64,000 nucleotides of DNA from Prochilodus magdalenae (GCA_024036415.1 JAMWET010006936.1:2115001-2179000); one strand, 5' to 3'. Counted from the first letter of the stretch, positions 13,416 to 26,280 are shown. The notes: generated from the sequence alone by a model not told the origin. A program made the numbers and translations.

Positions 13416-14009
13416 GAACTGTATATTTTCCAATTCATTTACAAAGTGCAGAAGTCTGTTCTCTGAATAGGAGTTGTGAAAATACATTTCACTTAGAACA
13501 GGGCACCCCAACTTTTGCAAACAGCTATACGCAACCATTAAGCTGTTACATAGTAAAGCGTGTAATTGTGCTCCATTCTGTGTTTTCAAAAATTCAACCT
13601 GCAGTAAAATATCTTCTTTGTTGTATAAAAACAAAATGTGTTATTGATTGGAATCAATGAGCTAGGGGGAAAAACAATCAAAGAAAATCTAGGAAAAGGA
13701 ATTTCATGGCCTATATGCCACAGGGGAACAGGGAGGGTTATAAAACCTTCACCTGTGCTGCTGCCATGCTGCTAATCTGCTTTATAATGAGGTTTTACTG
13801 CTTTCATCAGCTCCATGTTTTTGTTTTTGTCTCTCACTTTAGAAAAGAGAGAAAGAGGGGAAAAAAAGAAGCGCAGTGCCAAAAGAAGGAATGGACGTCT
13901 TCGAGGGACTCTGATCCCTTCGCTCCGGCAGGAAATGAGTGCTGTAACAGAATGCTGTGTGGTGCTGATGCCTCAGGGCAAAACCCAAAACCCCACATCC
14001 AGACAAATA

Positions 14010-14400
14010 ACTCGCCTCTCTCTCTCTTTCTCTCCCTCTTTCTTTCACTCTTTCATTTCTCTAAGTCTGTCATTCTCTATCTTCCGCCCCCTCTCTGTTT
14101 CTCATTTTTAACTCCTTTCTCTCATTCATTAATCTCTCTTTCACTCATTCTTTCTCTCTCACTCAGTCTTTCTCCTTCTTTATTTCCTTTTCTCTCTTTT
14201 CTTTTTAATCTCTCATTCTTTCTCTCACTTTTTTCACCTTTTCTCTTTCTCTAAGCCTTTCATTCTGTCTCTTGCCTCAGTTTCTCTTTTCTTTCACTTT
14301 TTCATCTGTCTTTTACACATTCTTTCTTTCTCACTTAGCCTCTCATCTTCTCCATTTCCTTTTATCTATCTATCTCTTTTTCTCTCCCCTCTAACCTCTC
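14010..14400. repeat. Long polypyrimidine tract
   Basis: Imperfect CTCTTT-type sequence for about 390 bp with few purines on the plus strand. It is a candidate for triplex (H-DNA) formation. Confidence 0.8.
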
Positions 14401-14539
14401 ATTTTCCATATCTGGATTTGCCCCTACCACCCTTGCCCCCACCCCCACCTCATAACCCCCCACGCAAAACAGGAAATGAAAACCATTTAAAAATCATTTG
14501 GAGACCACAGGGGCTTCAAACCGGGAAATAATCAGCGTG

Positions 14540-14579
14540 GGAGAGAGAGAGAGGGAGAGAGAGAGAGAGAGAGAGAGAA
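14540..14579. repeat. (GA)n microsatellite
   Basis: Near-perfect GA units with one GGGA interruption. Confidence 0.9.
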
Positions 14580-15344
14580 GGAGAGGGAACCTCTGTGGCT
14601 TGAGGGCTTCTTTTTTTAACCGCCTCTGTCTATCTCATTCCACGTTCCTTTGCTTCTTTTCCGTTTTTTCTCCTTCACTCCATCCTCCCCATCGCCTTGG
14701 GTGGCCACTGGCAGACCTCTGAAGCTCCATCTCCATTTGCCAGGCCCATCTGACCTGATCCTGACCTTACACAAAAGGTGCCACCTAGGGGGCGCTCTCC
14801 CCTTTTCCTCTGTCCCGATAAGATCTACTCTGACATTTCCTCGCACAATCTGAAAGAGTGCAGGGGCCTGCCATCGCTTCAAAAGCCAAAAAGCAATCTC
14901 TCTCTCTCTCTCTGGACAGTCTGTGGGCAGCGCAGACAGCAGATTAGGCTCTTCAGACTTAGATTAGACTTTTCAGAGCTTCACTGTTTGGTGTGACATG
15001 GTGGACCCCCATGAGAGAAAAGGCCATTTATAGACATGCACCTTGGACACTTCAGAGGATAAAAAATAAAAATAAATAAAAAAATGATCAGTTACGGGTT
15101 GAAGAAGATTCGAGTTGGAGATGCAGTGGACACTGATTGAGGACTATACAGTGTGTGGGCAATAATGACCTTGTCCTAGGACCATATATACTACACACAC
15201 AGTGCTTAGCTTAAATTGCTATGGTATCTGCAAGACTGTAGAGCTTTTGACAGGAGTTTTGGTCTGATTAAGACAAATCCATAACCAAGACTATCCATAA
15301 TCCATATTAAGACATAAATCATATGCTGAAAATACACTCATCAA

Positions 15345-15660
15345 CAAAATACACTCATTATTAAAAAAATTGTTTATCTAAGAGACAATCAGCCTTGGTG
15401 GGTAGAAACTTCTTGGGTAGGTTTGACATTGTAAGACATGTGAATGATTTAAGTTTTAGGCTCAGCTGTGCATGTGATGTAAGCAAGGACAGGCCTTACT
15501 GCTGTACCTGACTGATTGTATAAGGTCGTCCTGCTGTGTGTGCTTTCCATTCTGACTGTTGCTGTTGTGTTGGTAGCATCACTTGCAAGCGATGTATGTC
15601 TCAGAAAAGACTTCAAGCAATTCAAGCAGTTGGAAAAGTTGAAGAGGGGACTGCTCTGTG
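15345..15660. mobile_element. Internally deleted Tc1/IS630-type element, copy A
   Basis: It starts with ACACTCATCAACAAAAT, close to the terminal repeat of the element at 36700. It shares the series GACATTG, GTAAGCAAGGA, TATAAGGTCGTCCTGCTGTG and TTGCAAG with copies at 23400-23650 and 28765-28999. No coding capacity is left. Confidence 0.6.
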
Positions 15661-16480
15661 TGGCAGTCTGGTTCGATTTCTAAATATTGATATTTCCGAT
15701 CCTGCTGCTTACTTTTAAGAATCGATTTTGGCACAAAAACATGAATGTTGTGTTTATTTATTAAGCAGGACGGATGTGTATCTTATCTCTCAATAAAAAT
15801 GATAAACAGCTGCTGTAAGTGATTGTGTGGAATAGGAACTAATTTTCCTTCCGTTTTTTTTTTTCTTTGCTCCCCCCTGGCCCCCCAAAACACTGAGTGA
15901 ACTATCATAAGACTCAAAAGCAAAAGTCTGATGATTTAACACCGCTCTGGTAAACAGCATGCTACAAACGTTTAAAGCACCCAGCAGAATATTAAATATA
16001 CTCATTTTTTTACATTTATCAGGCACTGATAGTGTTTAACTTTAATGAGATATATAAATATTAATCTAATAAACACACATTTAGGGACTACATTTTTATA
16101 TGTATATATATACATATTTGTAATATTATATATATAATATTCAGTTCTATATATAATTTTTTCTATGATATTTTGTTTACATTTACAATTTATAGTTGTT
16201 GAAAACTGCAGGCTATTAAGTAAGAGTATCGGGACAGTACCGTTGGTATTATCTTATGTCAGCTCGAATGTAGAGTCAGTGGTGTTGCCCATGCCTAGAC
16301 TGCTTTGATGCTGGATGTAGACCTCCTGGGAGTCCCCACTGCAGCTCAATGAGAAACATGCACCTACTTCTACATTCAGCTTTCCTGTAGCTGATGGATT
16401 TTTACTCCAACATATATCCACTTTTTCTGCTATTTCACCGAAGTAAAAAGACTTTTTCTTCAGGGTGGTTTGAATGCCAC
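15661..16480. other. AT-rich spacer, no gene recognised
   Basis: Includes a TATATA-rich stretch at 16090-16170. No coding or repeat structure is otherwise visible. Confidence 0.5.
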
Positions 16481-16538
16481 TCCACCCAAGTGAAACTCGA
16501 CCTAGTCGTACTCGCTTTGCTCCCTCCGGTTGCCCGCC

Positions 16539-16556
16539 GCTGCCCCCTGGTGGCCA
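16539..16556 (-). promoter_or_regulatory. CTCF-like binding motif, minus orientation
   Basis: TGGCCACCAGGGGGCAGC agrees with the core CTCF consensus CCASYAGRKGGC at every core position. Confidence 0.65.
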
Positions 16557-16944
16557 AACGCTGCGCTTCATTACACTTCAGAATCATAATTGCCCTCAAG
16601 GCCCATCGGAGCCCACTGTTTTGCCCCCTCATTTGTGAACATGAAGTCGTTTCAGTGTCGCCTCCCACAGCTACAGTAATGTGCTTTACGCTCAACTACC
16701 GCACAAAACCCCGGATCTGTCTTTGGACGGAACTGCTGGAGTCTGTAGGGATTCCGTCGCGATGAAAAGGACCGAGGCACACGACAGGGATTGGGGTAAT
16801 GATGAAGACGCTTCCCAGTGGGCTGAAAGAAGAGAGGAAAAAGGGGGGAAAAAGAAAGACCAAAAAGCAAAACACGTTTCTTCTCGGGTTTTGGCTGAAG
16901 GTTGAGCAGCCTCCGGGACAGATGGAACGTTCCGCCAGAGCAGC

Positions 16945-16962
16945 GCCAGCAGCAGGGGGCAG
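16945..16962 (+). promoter_or_regulatory. CTCF-like binding motif, plus orientation
   Basis: GCCAGCAGCAGGGGGCAG agrees with the CTCF core except at one position. Confidence 0.5.
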
Positions 16963-17050
16963 ATATGCGCTGCCGGACCAACTGACAGACTCACCATGCT
17001 GGGGGAACAGAAAGGCTCGCTGTGCTGGTTTAGTGAAGAAAGAGAAGTAA

Positions 17051-18002
17051 GAAAGTATACATACACACTGGTATAAATAGGGATTTGTGATATCACTGAT
17101 TTCCATACCAGGGCTAATATCCCAATACCAATACAACAACGGTCAATGTAAACACAGGCATAACCCTTCAGAGTTCCCAGTCATATCAAATTCAGTAATA
17201 ACAAACATCAGTTCAGCGCTTGATAATACTCAACCCATATGCATTACTGTCAATAGTTTAATTAAAAATACATTATATATCTAATGAAAGTTCAACAGTA
17301 TCAAAACTATGCCAGATAAGAGTAAAGAATGAGTACACTGAATTTTCTGCTTGGTGTTTTCAACGTTTGTAGCTTGTTATTTACCAGAGCAGTATTAAAC
17401 TGTAAGAAGCTTGCGTGTGAGTCTTTTGATGGTTTACTCAGAGAAGTGTGACCATTAAACATGCACAGTTCCAAGTCACTTCTGTACATTACTTTCGAAG
17501 GAGCTTCTTATTGGCCAGCTTTTTTGGGGAGCATAGAAAGAAAGGTGGGAGGAAAAGTAGTTCCTGTACTAAACCATCACTCACAGCAGCATTGTTTATT
17601 ATTTCATGATATCGATGTTTTTTTTTTGTTTGTTTTGTTTTTTTGCCAGAATTGATTCTTAAAAGTAAACACCGGAATCCGCTATATCTATATTTAGGTA
17701 TCGATCCACCCATCCCTAGTTAAAGCTGTGAGGAACGTGAGAGAGGCGTGAGAACGTGAGGTGAGCATGCACACACCTGCATGTCTGATTATAAAAGGTG
17801 ATCACCTCAGAATGAGGAGACTGAGACCTTTGCAGAGTCCATATAGTATGGCACTGAGAGGACATCAACTCATTCCTATTATAAAATTCAGTTTAAATCA
17901 GTTTCAAAAGCGCTTATTATGGGATGAAATAAACAAGTAGTTTAAAATTTTTTTTTGGCTTCTGAGATTCTGAGGTTTATACACCCACCACAGCCAAATT
18001 TT
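17051..18002. other. Spacer without recognised genes
   Basis: AT-rich sequence with a T-run near 17618-17644. No supported coding sequence or known repeat. Confidence 0.5.
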
Positions 18003-19475
18003 TAGGTACAGCTCCTTGTATCTACACTCTTTGTCCATTTTATCAGCTGTCCTTAACAAATAGGTTCATTTACATTTATGACATTTACATTCATGTCCAT
18101 AAATGTACAACCATGCTTAATGTTTGGCTGAAGAATATTTCTTAGCTAGTACAGGAATGTTAGAGTCTAAAACTAGGTATGAGCTCAGATGCTGCCTAAA
18201 CAGGAGCCTGTGCTGATACCTAGACAGAAGAATACACACATATATAAATACAGCATAAGTGCACCAAAGTAGGAATCCCAAGTTATTGCTCATGCATAGA
18301 TAGAAGAAAGGTAATGCTCAGTTTAAGGGCCAAAACAAAACATTTCAGTATATACATCTCTTAGCACCTACTTGATTAGGTGCTTCACAAAGAGATGGGT
18401 CTTTAGATGGGCCTGCGTTTGAAGACCGCGAAAGAGACTGCTGTTCGGACAGTCAGTGGAAGTTCATTCCACCATCTGGGAGCCAGAACATAAAGAAGGC
18501 TGGATGCTTGTCTTCCATGCATTTTAAGAGACGGTGGGTCGAGCTGAGCTGAGCTTGAAGCTCAAAGGCCTCGAGGTACAGATCGACTCTTAACCTTTGA
18601 CTTAAGGTAGTGAGGGGCTGGTCCATTCTGGGATGTGTAAGCAAGCATCAGAGTTTTATAAATCTGATGCGGTAAGTTCCAGGCAGTCAGCGAAGAAAGC
18701 GCAGCAGTAGTACTTCTACAATTACAAAGTGTAGTGCATCTAATTATCTGCATACTTTCATAATCTCATTTTTACCTTCATTACCGCCAAAGAACCACCA
18801 TAGGGCAGGCATTATTTGGGTAGTAGGTCATTCTCAGCTCTCCAGTGACCCAGACATGATGGTGTACCTAATGGAGTGACCAGTGTGTATGTGTATATCC
18901 AGACATTTAACAAAATGTAAACATGCTTGTGTGCCAGTCTTTTGCTTGCTCTAGCCCAAACACTATAAAATGAGTAGAACTAATGGAACAGGCCCAAATC
19001 TGGCCCATCTACAATGCTGGTCACAACACTGATGACAATGTTGCTGGTATGCGTGGATCGGACACATTAGTGCTACTGGAGTTTTCAAACGCCTGTGTCA
19101 CTGCTGGACTGAGAATAGTCCACCAACCAAAACTATCCAGCCAACAGCGTCCTGTGGGCATCGCAGTGTCTAATAGAGTGGGCAGTGAGTAGACACAGTG
19201 TTTCCAACCTCTAACAGCACTGCTGTGTCTGATTCACTCACACCAGCACCGCACGCACCAACACACCACCATGTCAGTGTCACTGCAGTGCTGAGATAGA
19301 ACCCCCACCCCATCCCTGCTCTGTGGTGGTCCTGTGGGAGTCCTGATATTTTGAAGAACAGGTTGAAATGGGCTAATGAAGTATACACAGAAACAGGTGG
19401 ACCACAGTCTGTATTTGTAGAACTACAAATTGTTCATATGGTCAGTGAAGCTAATAAAATGAACAGTTAATGTAG
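18003..19475. mobile_element. Palindromic DNA element split by a second repeat
   Basis: The left end (CTACACTCTTTGTCCATTTT) stops near 18065. The rest of the element resumes at about 18712 (CTACAATTACAAAGTGTAGT) and ends near 19475. The intervening 18066-18711 is a different fish repeat, so this is a nested insertion. The copy is otherwise rearranged. Confidence 0.65.
18066..18711 (+). mobile_element. Fish interspersed repeat inserted in the palindromic element
   Basis: It begins with CATTTACATTTATGACATTT and includes GATGGGTCTTTAGATGGG, GGAAGTTCATTCCACCATCT and AGCAAGCATCAGAGTTTTAT. This order is familiar from an abundant fish retroelement-like repeat whose exact class I cannot name. It is degenerate and non-coding. 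Confidence 0.6.
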
Positions 19476-20666
19476 TAACATGGAGGTGCCCGTAATGTGG
19501 CCAGTGGGTGAATTTTCCTGCTACACTCGCAAAGAGGAACACTGTTTTTGTTTTGTAAAATGTCTGCATATATCAATCCGTAAAACAATTTGTAAGATTT
19601 TCAGTTTAATACAAAAAAACATTATAGATTAACATTATCCACTGTTTTAAATGTCAAAGATGTCTATGTATCGGGTTGTGTAACCGAAATTAGCATGCTA
19701 AAAAGCTAGCATCTGGTCATCCTGTCTCGTAATACCAATTTGTACCTAAAGAGATAGTGAGTCAATGTAGCGATGAGTCTGCCATCAGTCCAACATGAGA
19801 GGATGTAATAATCTCTTGTCAATCAATCATGTTGACAGGTAGCCAGTTTGACAGTGACTTTGTCCTTGGAGTCTATGCACTACCCACATAATGTTTAGCA
19901 TGGCTTGTTAGAGTTGTGAGTAAGGCTGGAGCTTTTGGTGTGACTAAAATATGGGCACTAATACCAATTAGCCCCATTTAACCTCAACTCCATGTACCTG
20001 CACTCATTCCACATCTTATCAGCTCCACTTACCATATAGGTGCACATTGTTGTTCTACATTTACAGATCTGATTCTCTGCATGAATTATAAATCCGGGAC
20101 GCAACTGTGATACGTTCAGTAAAGAAACAGGAATTGAAAAGAGACTTTTCCACAAGGAAACCTCAAAGCCTAAAAGTGGAGCTGAAGCCTTTGGACTGCC
20201 CCTTACCTTGTCCTTTATTCAAACGTAATTGCAAATCTGTGGGTAGATCCCAAACATGCGGGCCCAAGAATACGTCAGAACAAAGGGCATGTGAAACATA
20301 ACAAGGGTTCTAGTTGGCTACACAAAGAGAAGAATTCAGGTTTTAGCTTTGAGTTTTGCTGTTCTAGTGTTATTGATAGACTAGATTTTACTTGGCACGT
20401 TTCAGAAAATAGTACTTGAGCTTTTAAGTTATTCAGGAATTGATTCACACTTTGAACTTGCATAGTTCTGCTAGTCAAAATACTGAAAGGACTATGAAGG
20501 AAGTTCCAGTTTGTCAGGACCAAAACACTTTAGTTTTCAGATGCCGCTTCCAGTGGTATCCTACATGCACATGCTCAGATATGAGTATCAGTCAGAGTCA
20601 CTTTTTGCAACTCCACAACCACTTTAAATTCATACGTTTAGAATTCATACGTTAAGAGCATCTACT

Positions 20667-20698
<32 letters not shown>

Positions 20699-21218
20699 TG
20701 ACATGTCGCCATGGCGCGTGGTGCACCCCAGGATTAGACAGTTCCAGCATGGCGAGACTTGATTGATGAGCCCATTCCAAATGTTTTCTCGTCCAAGTCA
20801 GTGGGAGTTTGAGTTGCCTTTGCGCATCCTAATACCAAACAAAACATTAGTGTCGGATTCCCAGGGCTGGCTGCCTCTCAGAGGATTTCATTAGTCACCC
20901 CTCCGCAGCGCATAAACGTGCCCATGGCTCCGGGACACGCAGAAAAGAGGGAAAAGCGAGGGGGGGAAGGAAGGAGAGACGGAGAGAGAGGGTGGGTAGG
21001 GGGCCATTAAGGGATCATCATCTTATTTCTAGCTTCCCCACTGCTCAGGATCATGGTCAGAGGGAGTTTTTGGGGGGGAGCAGGGGGGACAACTTACTGC
21101 TCTTCAGGAGTTTCTCGGCATGCAGCTAGTTTATATCTGTTCTCTCTTAATGGACTATGAGAAAGGAAAGCAGTACAAGGGCAGGCCCAGCATTTAATTT
21201 CCTTCTCCCTTCGTTAGC
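19476..21218. other. Gene-free stretch with a palindromic-element fragment and GC-richer island
   Basis: 19983-20075 is a left-end fragment of the palindromic element. (GT)n lies at 20670-20698. 20740-20960 is GC-richer and conserved-looking. Otherwise nothing is recognised. Confidence 0.45.
20670..20698. repeat. (GT)n microsatellite
   Basis: About 14 GT units. Confidence 0.95.
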
Positions 21219-21443
21219 TCATATAGTTGTCTTGCAGTGGAGGATATATGTTTTGTATAGTTTATTAGAGATACAGTATAGGACCATATGACTTTCACAT
21301 TCTTTAGCTTTACTGCTGAAGTGCTCTGGAGTGCCCAATTGCCCTGGCAAAACCTTCAGCTTGTGCCTCTTGAGGTAGTTGATGGTGGTTGTTGAGGTGT
21401 ACTTTGGATCTGAATTCTGTTGTAGAAGCCATCCTCTTTTCAT
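21219..21443 (-). pseudogene. Tc1-like transposase fragment
   Basis: The minus-strand open frame includes QQNSDPKYTSTTTINYLKRH, which matches the NDPKHTSKT...LK segment around the second catalytic Asp of Tc1-type transposases. It then runs PGQLGTPEH, where the family has SQSPDLNPIE. No flanking terminal repeats were found. Confidence 0.65.
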
Positions 21444-23399
21444 CTTCAGGGTTTTTACAGAAGGTGTTTAGTGATTTTCCAAAATTTGCTGCGTTAATTA
21501 ATTAATTCATTAAACGCAGTCGGGTTTCATTCCTGTGTAATTTGAATGTTTCCTGGGCCTCTGGTAGCAAAGCAAGCCAAAGCGTGATTAATCTACTCCA
21601 TATTTAACAGTTACAGTACATGTCCACGTGCTCTTTTATTCAATCCATTCAGCGCAGATCCCTCTGCTCGCATGTCTGGGATGTTTCCGTATGAAAATAA
21701 AGGAATGCCTTGTCTAGAAGTAGGTAATCTTGCTTTCTATTAATGTCCCATAAGGCTTCATCTCTAATGTTTTAGCAAAGTTGAATATCACAAATACCAG
21801 TTAGCTCTCCAGCTAGTTAGCTTCAATGTCAAGAGAAAGACTGCTAACAATTCCAATACTGCAACAAATATAACTCGTTCACACTCAGCTGAGACACCAA
21901 CACACTCTGCAACTTTCTTCCAGACAACATATGGCCTGTTGACGTCTTTATTAAAGGAAATGAGGCATCATACAACTTATTAGTTATTAGTGTGTGTGAC
22001 ACACACATGACATACCAAGTCTACTTGACTCAGCACTGCAGTGGTATTTATTTTTATGAAGTTAAAATCTGCTGAACTTTTTCACCTTGTGACAAGGCTG
22101 CTCTTGACGTAGCACAACCCATCAAGCACCATGCTCATGCAGCCTCTCTTTCCATTGAAATGAATGAGATGTGGTGCCTTGCTGGACGTGTACCGTTAGG
22201 GAGTTGTTCTTTTTATTACATTGCGACACTGAATTTTGTGTTGAAAGGAGGAGAGGTTTTCTTTTGATGACTTTTCTATGAAGGTCATATTTGTGCTGGT
22301 GTCACTGCACAGTTGAACAGTGCACCACCACTCCAGACTCTTGTTTGTTCTTCCAGATGTTTTATGCGGCCAAACAGGGATTTTGATTTGCCTTTTTTGG
22401 CAACCCTCTTAGTTTAACTCAGAAAGAGTTCTCGATTTTCCTAACCCCTAACTCAACCACCACCATTCCTGTTAACTGCCATTTCTTAATTACATTATGA
22501 ACTGAAAAGAAAGCCTTTAGGTATTGCTGAGCTCATCAGTGTATTCCTTTTTATTAACAAAGTACCTATTTTTGATTTGACCACTCCACAGTGGTCCACT
22601 GTGTGAGTTAGAAAGAGAGAAGTGCATGGTCATGTAGCCCTGCATAAAATGAATAGAGGCCGCCAGGACAAACGACATGTGCTGGGTGTATACTGGAGTG
22701 CACATATCTAGACATGTAGTGGTCCATTGCATTCTCTGTGTGTGGTCATTGGCCACGCAATTACCCAAATGCTGTCGCCCCAGAACAAAGCATGATGATA
22801 ACGGGAATGTTAAGCCATGAAAGCAAACTAGCAAGATGGTAGATAAAAAAAAAAAAATTACTTAAGATGCAAAGAAATAAACTGTGCAACTGTGTATGGA
22901 TATAAGTGTGAAGAACAAGTAAGGAACACAGCGCAGAAGGTTTAGCTAGGTTAGCCAGGTCTATATATATAGTTCCCTGTCTATTCCTGGCTTCAACCAT
23001 TCAGTAGCAGCTATTAAAGAACCAATTTGTGGATAGAACATGCATATGGCCCTGTACACTGTAAAAACTGTTCCTGTGTAAAGACTGGCTAAATTTATAA
23101 AAAATATGTATATATTAAAAGTTAAAATTTAAATTTTCTATAAGATAAACCTGCTTAAATGCTTATAAAAAGCATATCTTTAAAATATCAAAAACATTAT
23201 TTATAGTATTTCAATGTTTATGTTAATTAATCAGAATAATTCAATAATAATTCAGTGCTATTGATATTAAAGTGACGATTTATCTTTTAGAGTCCTAATT
23301 TTATGACAAATAATAGTGCATTACATACAGTCAGGGCTCACTGTTATTTAATATGCACTCAACATTGAAAAAATAGGAAGAAAGAAATCAGCAGAACGG
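21444..23399. other. Spacer without recognised genes
   Basis: Mostly AT-rich. 21530-21720 has a less repetitive, conserved-looking run. No coding evidence. Confidence 0.4.
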
Positions 23400-23650
23400 A
23401 ATGATACTTTGAGGGGAGGTTTGACATCATGAGACACACAAATGATTCAGGTTTCACACTTGGCCACGCATGTGACGTAAGCAAGGATGGGAACCTTATC
23501 ACTGTACCTGTCTGGGTATAGAACATCGTCCTGTTGCACCTACTTTCCATTGGGTCTTGTGCTGTTGTGTTTGCAGCATCCTTTGCAAGTGAAGGTATGC
23601 CTCAGAGAAGAGTTCAAGCAGCTGGTAGAGTTTAAGGGGGGTCTCATCGT
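23400..23650. mobile_element. Internally deleted Tc1/IS630-type element, copy B
   Basis: Same ordered blocks as 15345-15660 and 28765-28999 (TTTGACATCATGAGACACA, GTAAGCAAGGATGG, CATCCTTTGCAAGTGAAG). Confidence 0.6.
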
Positions 23651-25611
23651 AGGGCCATGGGAAGCGTGCCGTCTCTCCCAATAGGATTGCAACCCCACAC
23701 TTTTCTTCTGGGTTTTGATGATGATTTTTTTTTTTTAAGCTTAAATGTTTTAGCAGGTAAACTGAAAAATCTCAAATTATTCCTGGCTCCAAACTAAACT
23801 GCTTATGATACATAACAAGCTCTGTTCTTTCAGATTACACAAAGAACTACTACTATCATGAACACTGGAATTTAACCTGTGTCACAGCTCACGCAAATAA
23901 ATGTTGTGCAAATGCCATTAGAAGTAGACATGCTGATTGGACAATCCCTAATTTTAGCCAGTCTTACCTTTTTGCTGAATAACCTCTAGGACAAGGGATG
24001 AAGCTGCAGGTGCGTTATGCCTGTATAATATATATAGCCATGTATCACATGTCTCGAAATCCAGATGAATTCACTGACTCCTAAGCGGGCCACCCAGGGG
24101 ACACAAATTTCATTCCTCCACTAATAGCTTCACTCAGCTGGGTCTTTGCCCTGGCCTCCTCCTCCTTCCCCTTTATCCCCCCTGCCAGGCCCTGATGCAA
24201 TTACACCCCCACATCTGCAGGTGGCTCCCTCCTCCTCTCGGCCCGGCGGCCCTGGTGCTCCCCATTCACGGTTAATCAATCATGGTGCCTGGGTAATGAC
24301 GCCCCGCTGCTCTCCTAATGTCTTCTGGCAGGAGGCTCCGCCGCGGGCGTCCAGCTCCACGCAGCCGCACATATGGCCGCACCGAATGAGTGACAGGACC
24401 CCTTTCGTGCGCGGCAACCCGCGCTATGGAAGCCATCAGCCCCACATACACACACACACATACAAGTGAGGATGCACACGCCGGCGGCAAGAGAGAAAAG
24501 GAGGAATTGGTGGGGGAGAGAGAGAAGTGCTGCTTGCTTGGCCGGTCTCCTCTTGTCAAAGTAAGATGTCAAGACAAGTGCAACTGGAACAATGTGAAGG
24601 TTCCCAAAAATGAAGGGTTGAGGCCTCCGCAGCAAAGTGAAAAGAGCCTTGCTCTAACTGAACACTCGAAGAGCAAATGAATTGGCTCAAGTAGTAAAAC
24701 TCTTGGACTAATGTAAATGATGTGTCACCACTGAAAGCCTTTTCTTGCCCAAGGTCAAGCTTAGTCCTAGTCTGGGACACTGGCCTTAAGAGGGACCTTT
24801 GTGACTCTCCTAACACTTTGCCATTTCATGAGTCTTCATGAGAAAGACAAGGCCCTCTCAACAGACAGCACTTCAGGAAGCAAATTTCTTTGTGAAGTAT
24901 TTGAGACACAGCTAGGCCAAATGTTTCTGCTCATCAAGCCATATTCTCAAAAGTATCCAGACAACTAATCTAATTAGCAGAGGTACGGACATATTTGACA
25001 ACTTGAGACCCAACTTCACAAATAACACTTTGACAAATGACAAGCGACTTGAGACCCAAAGTAGAAAAAACACGGAGAGGCATCTTACCGCAGACGGGAC
25101 TCATTTGACTTAATTGCAACTGAAATTTCCTGCCATGGAATTTAAGACTAACCATAAACTAGGAGACTTTGATTTGACTTTGATTTAAAAGATTAAAAAC
25201 TGAAACCCTCTCACTTCTAAAGACAGTGTGTCATAACAGAGATTTAGGTCACAGATTGCAAGCAAGCTGCAACTCTAAAACACTCACAACATTGATACTT
25301 TGTCTGTCACAGTGAAATAGCTTAAAAAGTATTTTGTTGTAAGGCAGCATAAGGTGTGCATATTGAGTATAAACACACAGCTTGACTGGTCTCCTTAGAA
25401 AAGCATTGGCAATAGAATGGGAGCTCTGGAGCAGCCAGACATGACCAAGGTCATCATGCCCAGTGCCAAAGGGGACTAAAGGGGTGTAAAGCTCCCCACA
25501 CTGGGCAGTAAAGCACTGCCATCCAACACTATTGAGATGAGTGCAAAGCCCTCCCAGAAGAGTAGAGGCTGGTATTGCAGAAGAAGCATGGCTGCAAACG
25601 TTTGGACATAC
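23651..25611. other. Gene-free stretch with a GC-rich conserved-looking island
   Basis: 24060-24470 is GC-rich and low in repeats, including GGTTAATCAATCATGGTGCC, and stands out from its surroundings. No splice-supported coding frame. Confidence 0.4.
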
Positions 25612-26280
25612 ACTCACTATGCACTTTATTAGGTAGTCCTTGTGTTTACACCCATTGTTCATTTGAACAGGCCCATTTACAATGTTAGTGTACTGTAAAG
25701 TGTACACAGTTACAGACCATAATCCATCTCTTTCTAAGTATACTCTTATTCACACTGCCCTGTTCTTTAGTGGTCAGACCCCTACAGGACCACCGCAGAG
25801 CAGATATTATGTGGATGTTGGGTCATTTTCAGCACTGACACTGGCGTACTGGTTTGAGTGGATCATCCTCCGCACTGCAGTGACACTGATAGCTCAGACA
25901 GCAGTGCTGCCGAAGTGTTATAAGATTTCTGTATCACCGCTAAACTGAGAATAGTCCACCATTCCAAACAAACCGTGGAACAACAGATAAGCTACCGTCT
26001 CCGATTTAAAATCTATAAGGTGGACCAGCAAAGTAGGGGTGTCTGATAGAGTGGACAGAACATGGACACAATGTTTAAACACTCCAGCAGCACTGCTGTG
26101 TGTCTGGTGTCATCTAGTGCTGAGGATGATCCAACACCCAATGCCTGCTCTGTGGTGGTCCTTTCGTGGTCTCTGTCCATTAAAAACAGACGGACTACAG
26201 TCTGTAACTGTATAACTATAAGTGCACCTCTGTAGTATGTGGAGCTGATCAAATGAGTAAAGCTATTGTTTTTGAACAAG
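25612..26280. mobile_element. Palindromic DNA element, diverged copy
   Basis: Has the paired arms (ACAGACCATAATCCATCTCT near 25705 and GGACTACAGTCTGTAACTGT near 26191) and central blocks ACCACCGCAGAGCAG and TGCTCTGTGGTGGTCC. Confidence 0.75.

Larger units (their letters stand above)
13416..15344. other. Gene-free stretch dominated by pyrimidine tracts
   Basis: 14010-14400 is a long imperfect CT-rich tract. (AG)n lies at 14540-14579 and (CT)n at 14896-14913. 14680-14870 is GC-richer and conserved-looking, with a weak CTCF-like core CCACCTAGGGGGCGCT at 14781-14796. The long open frame through the CT tract is a composition artefact. Confidence 0.5.
16480..17050. promoter_or_regulatory. CpG-rich island with two oppositely oriented CTCF-like sites
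   Basis: CpG dinucleotides are dense here compared with the flanks. Near-consensus CTCF motifs lie at 16539-16556 (minus strand TGGCCACCAGGGGGCAGC) and 16945-16962 (plus strand GCCAGCAGCAGGGGGCAG). They diverge in orientation and are about 400 bp apart. Open frames occur on both strands but none shows a known domain. An ATG with a Kozak-like context at 16996, followed by an AA|GTAAG donor at about 17048, could be a first exon, but this is weak. Insulator or promoter function is inferred. Confidence 0.55.

Noticed and set aside
13706..14254. A 182-codon plus-strand open frame
   Set aside because: It runs through a pyrimidine tract and becomes a Leu/Ser/Phe run; no coding signal.
16394..17139. 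Overlapping open frames of 86-147 codons on both strands
   Set aside because: No recognisable domain. High GC and CpG reduce stop codons here; better explained as a regulatory island.
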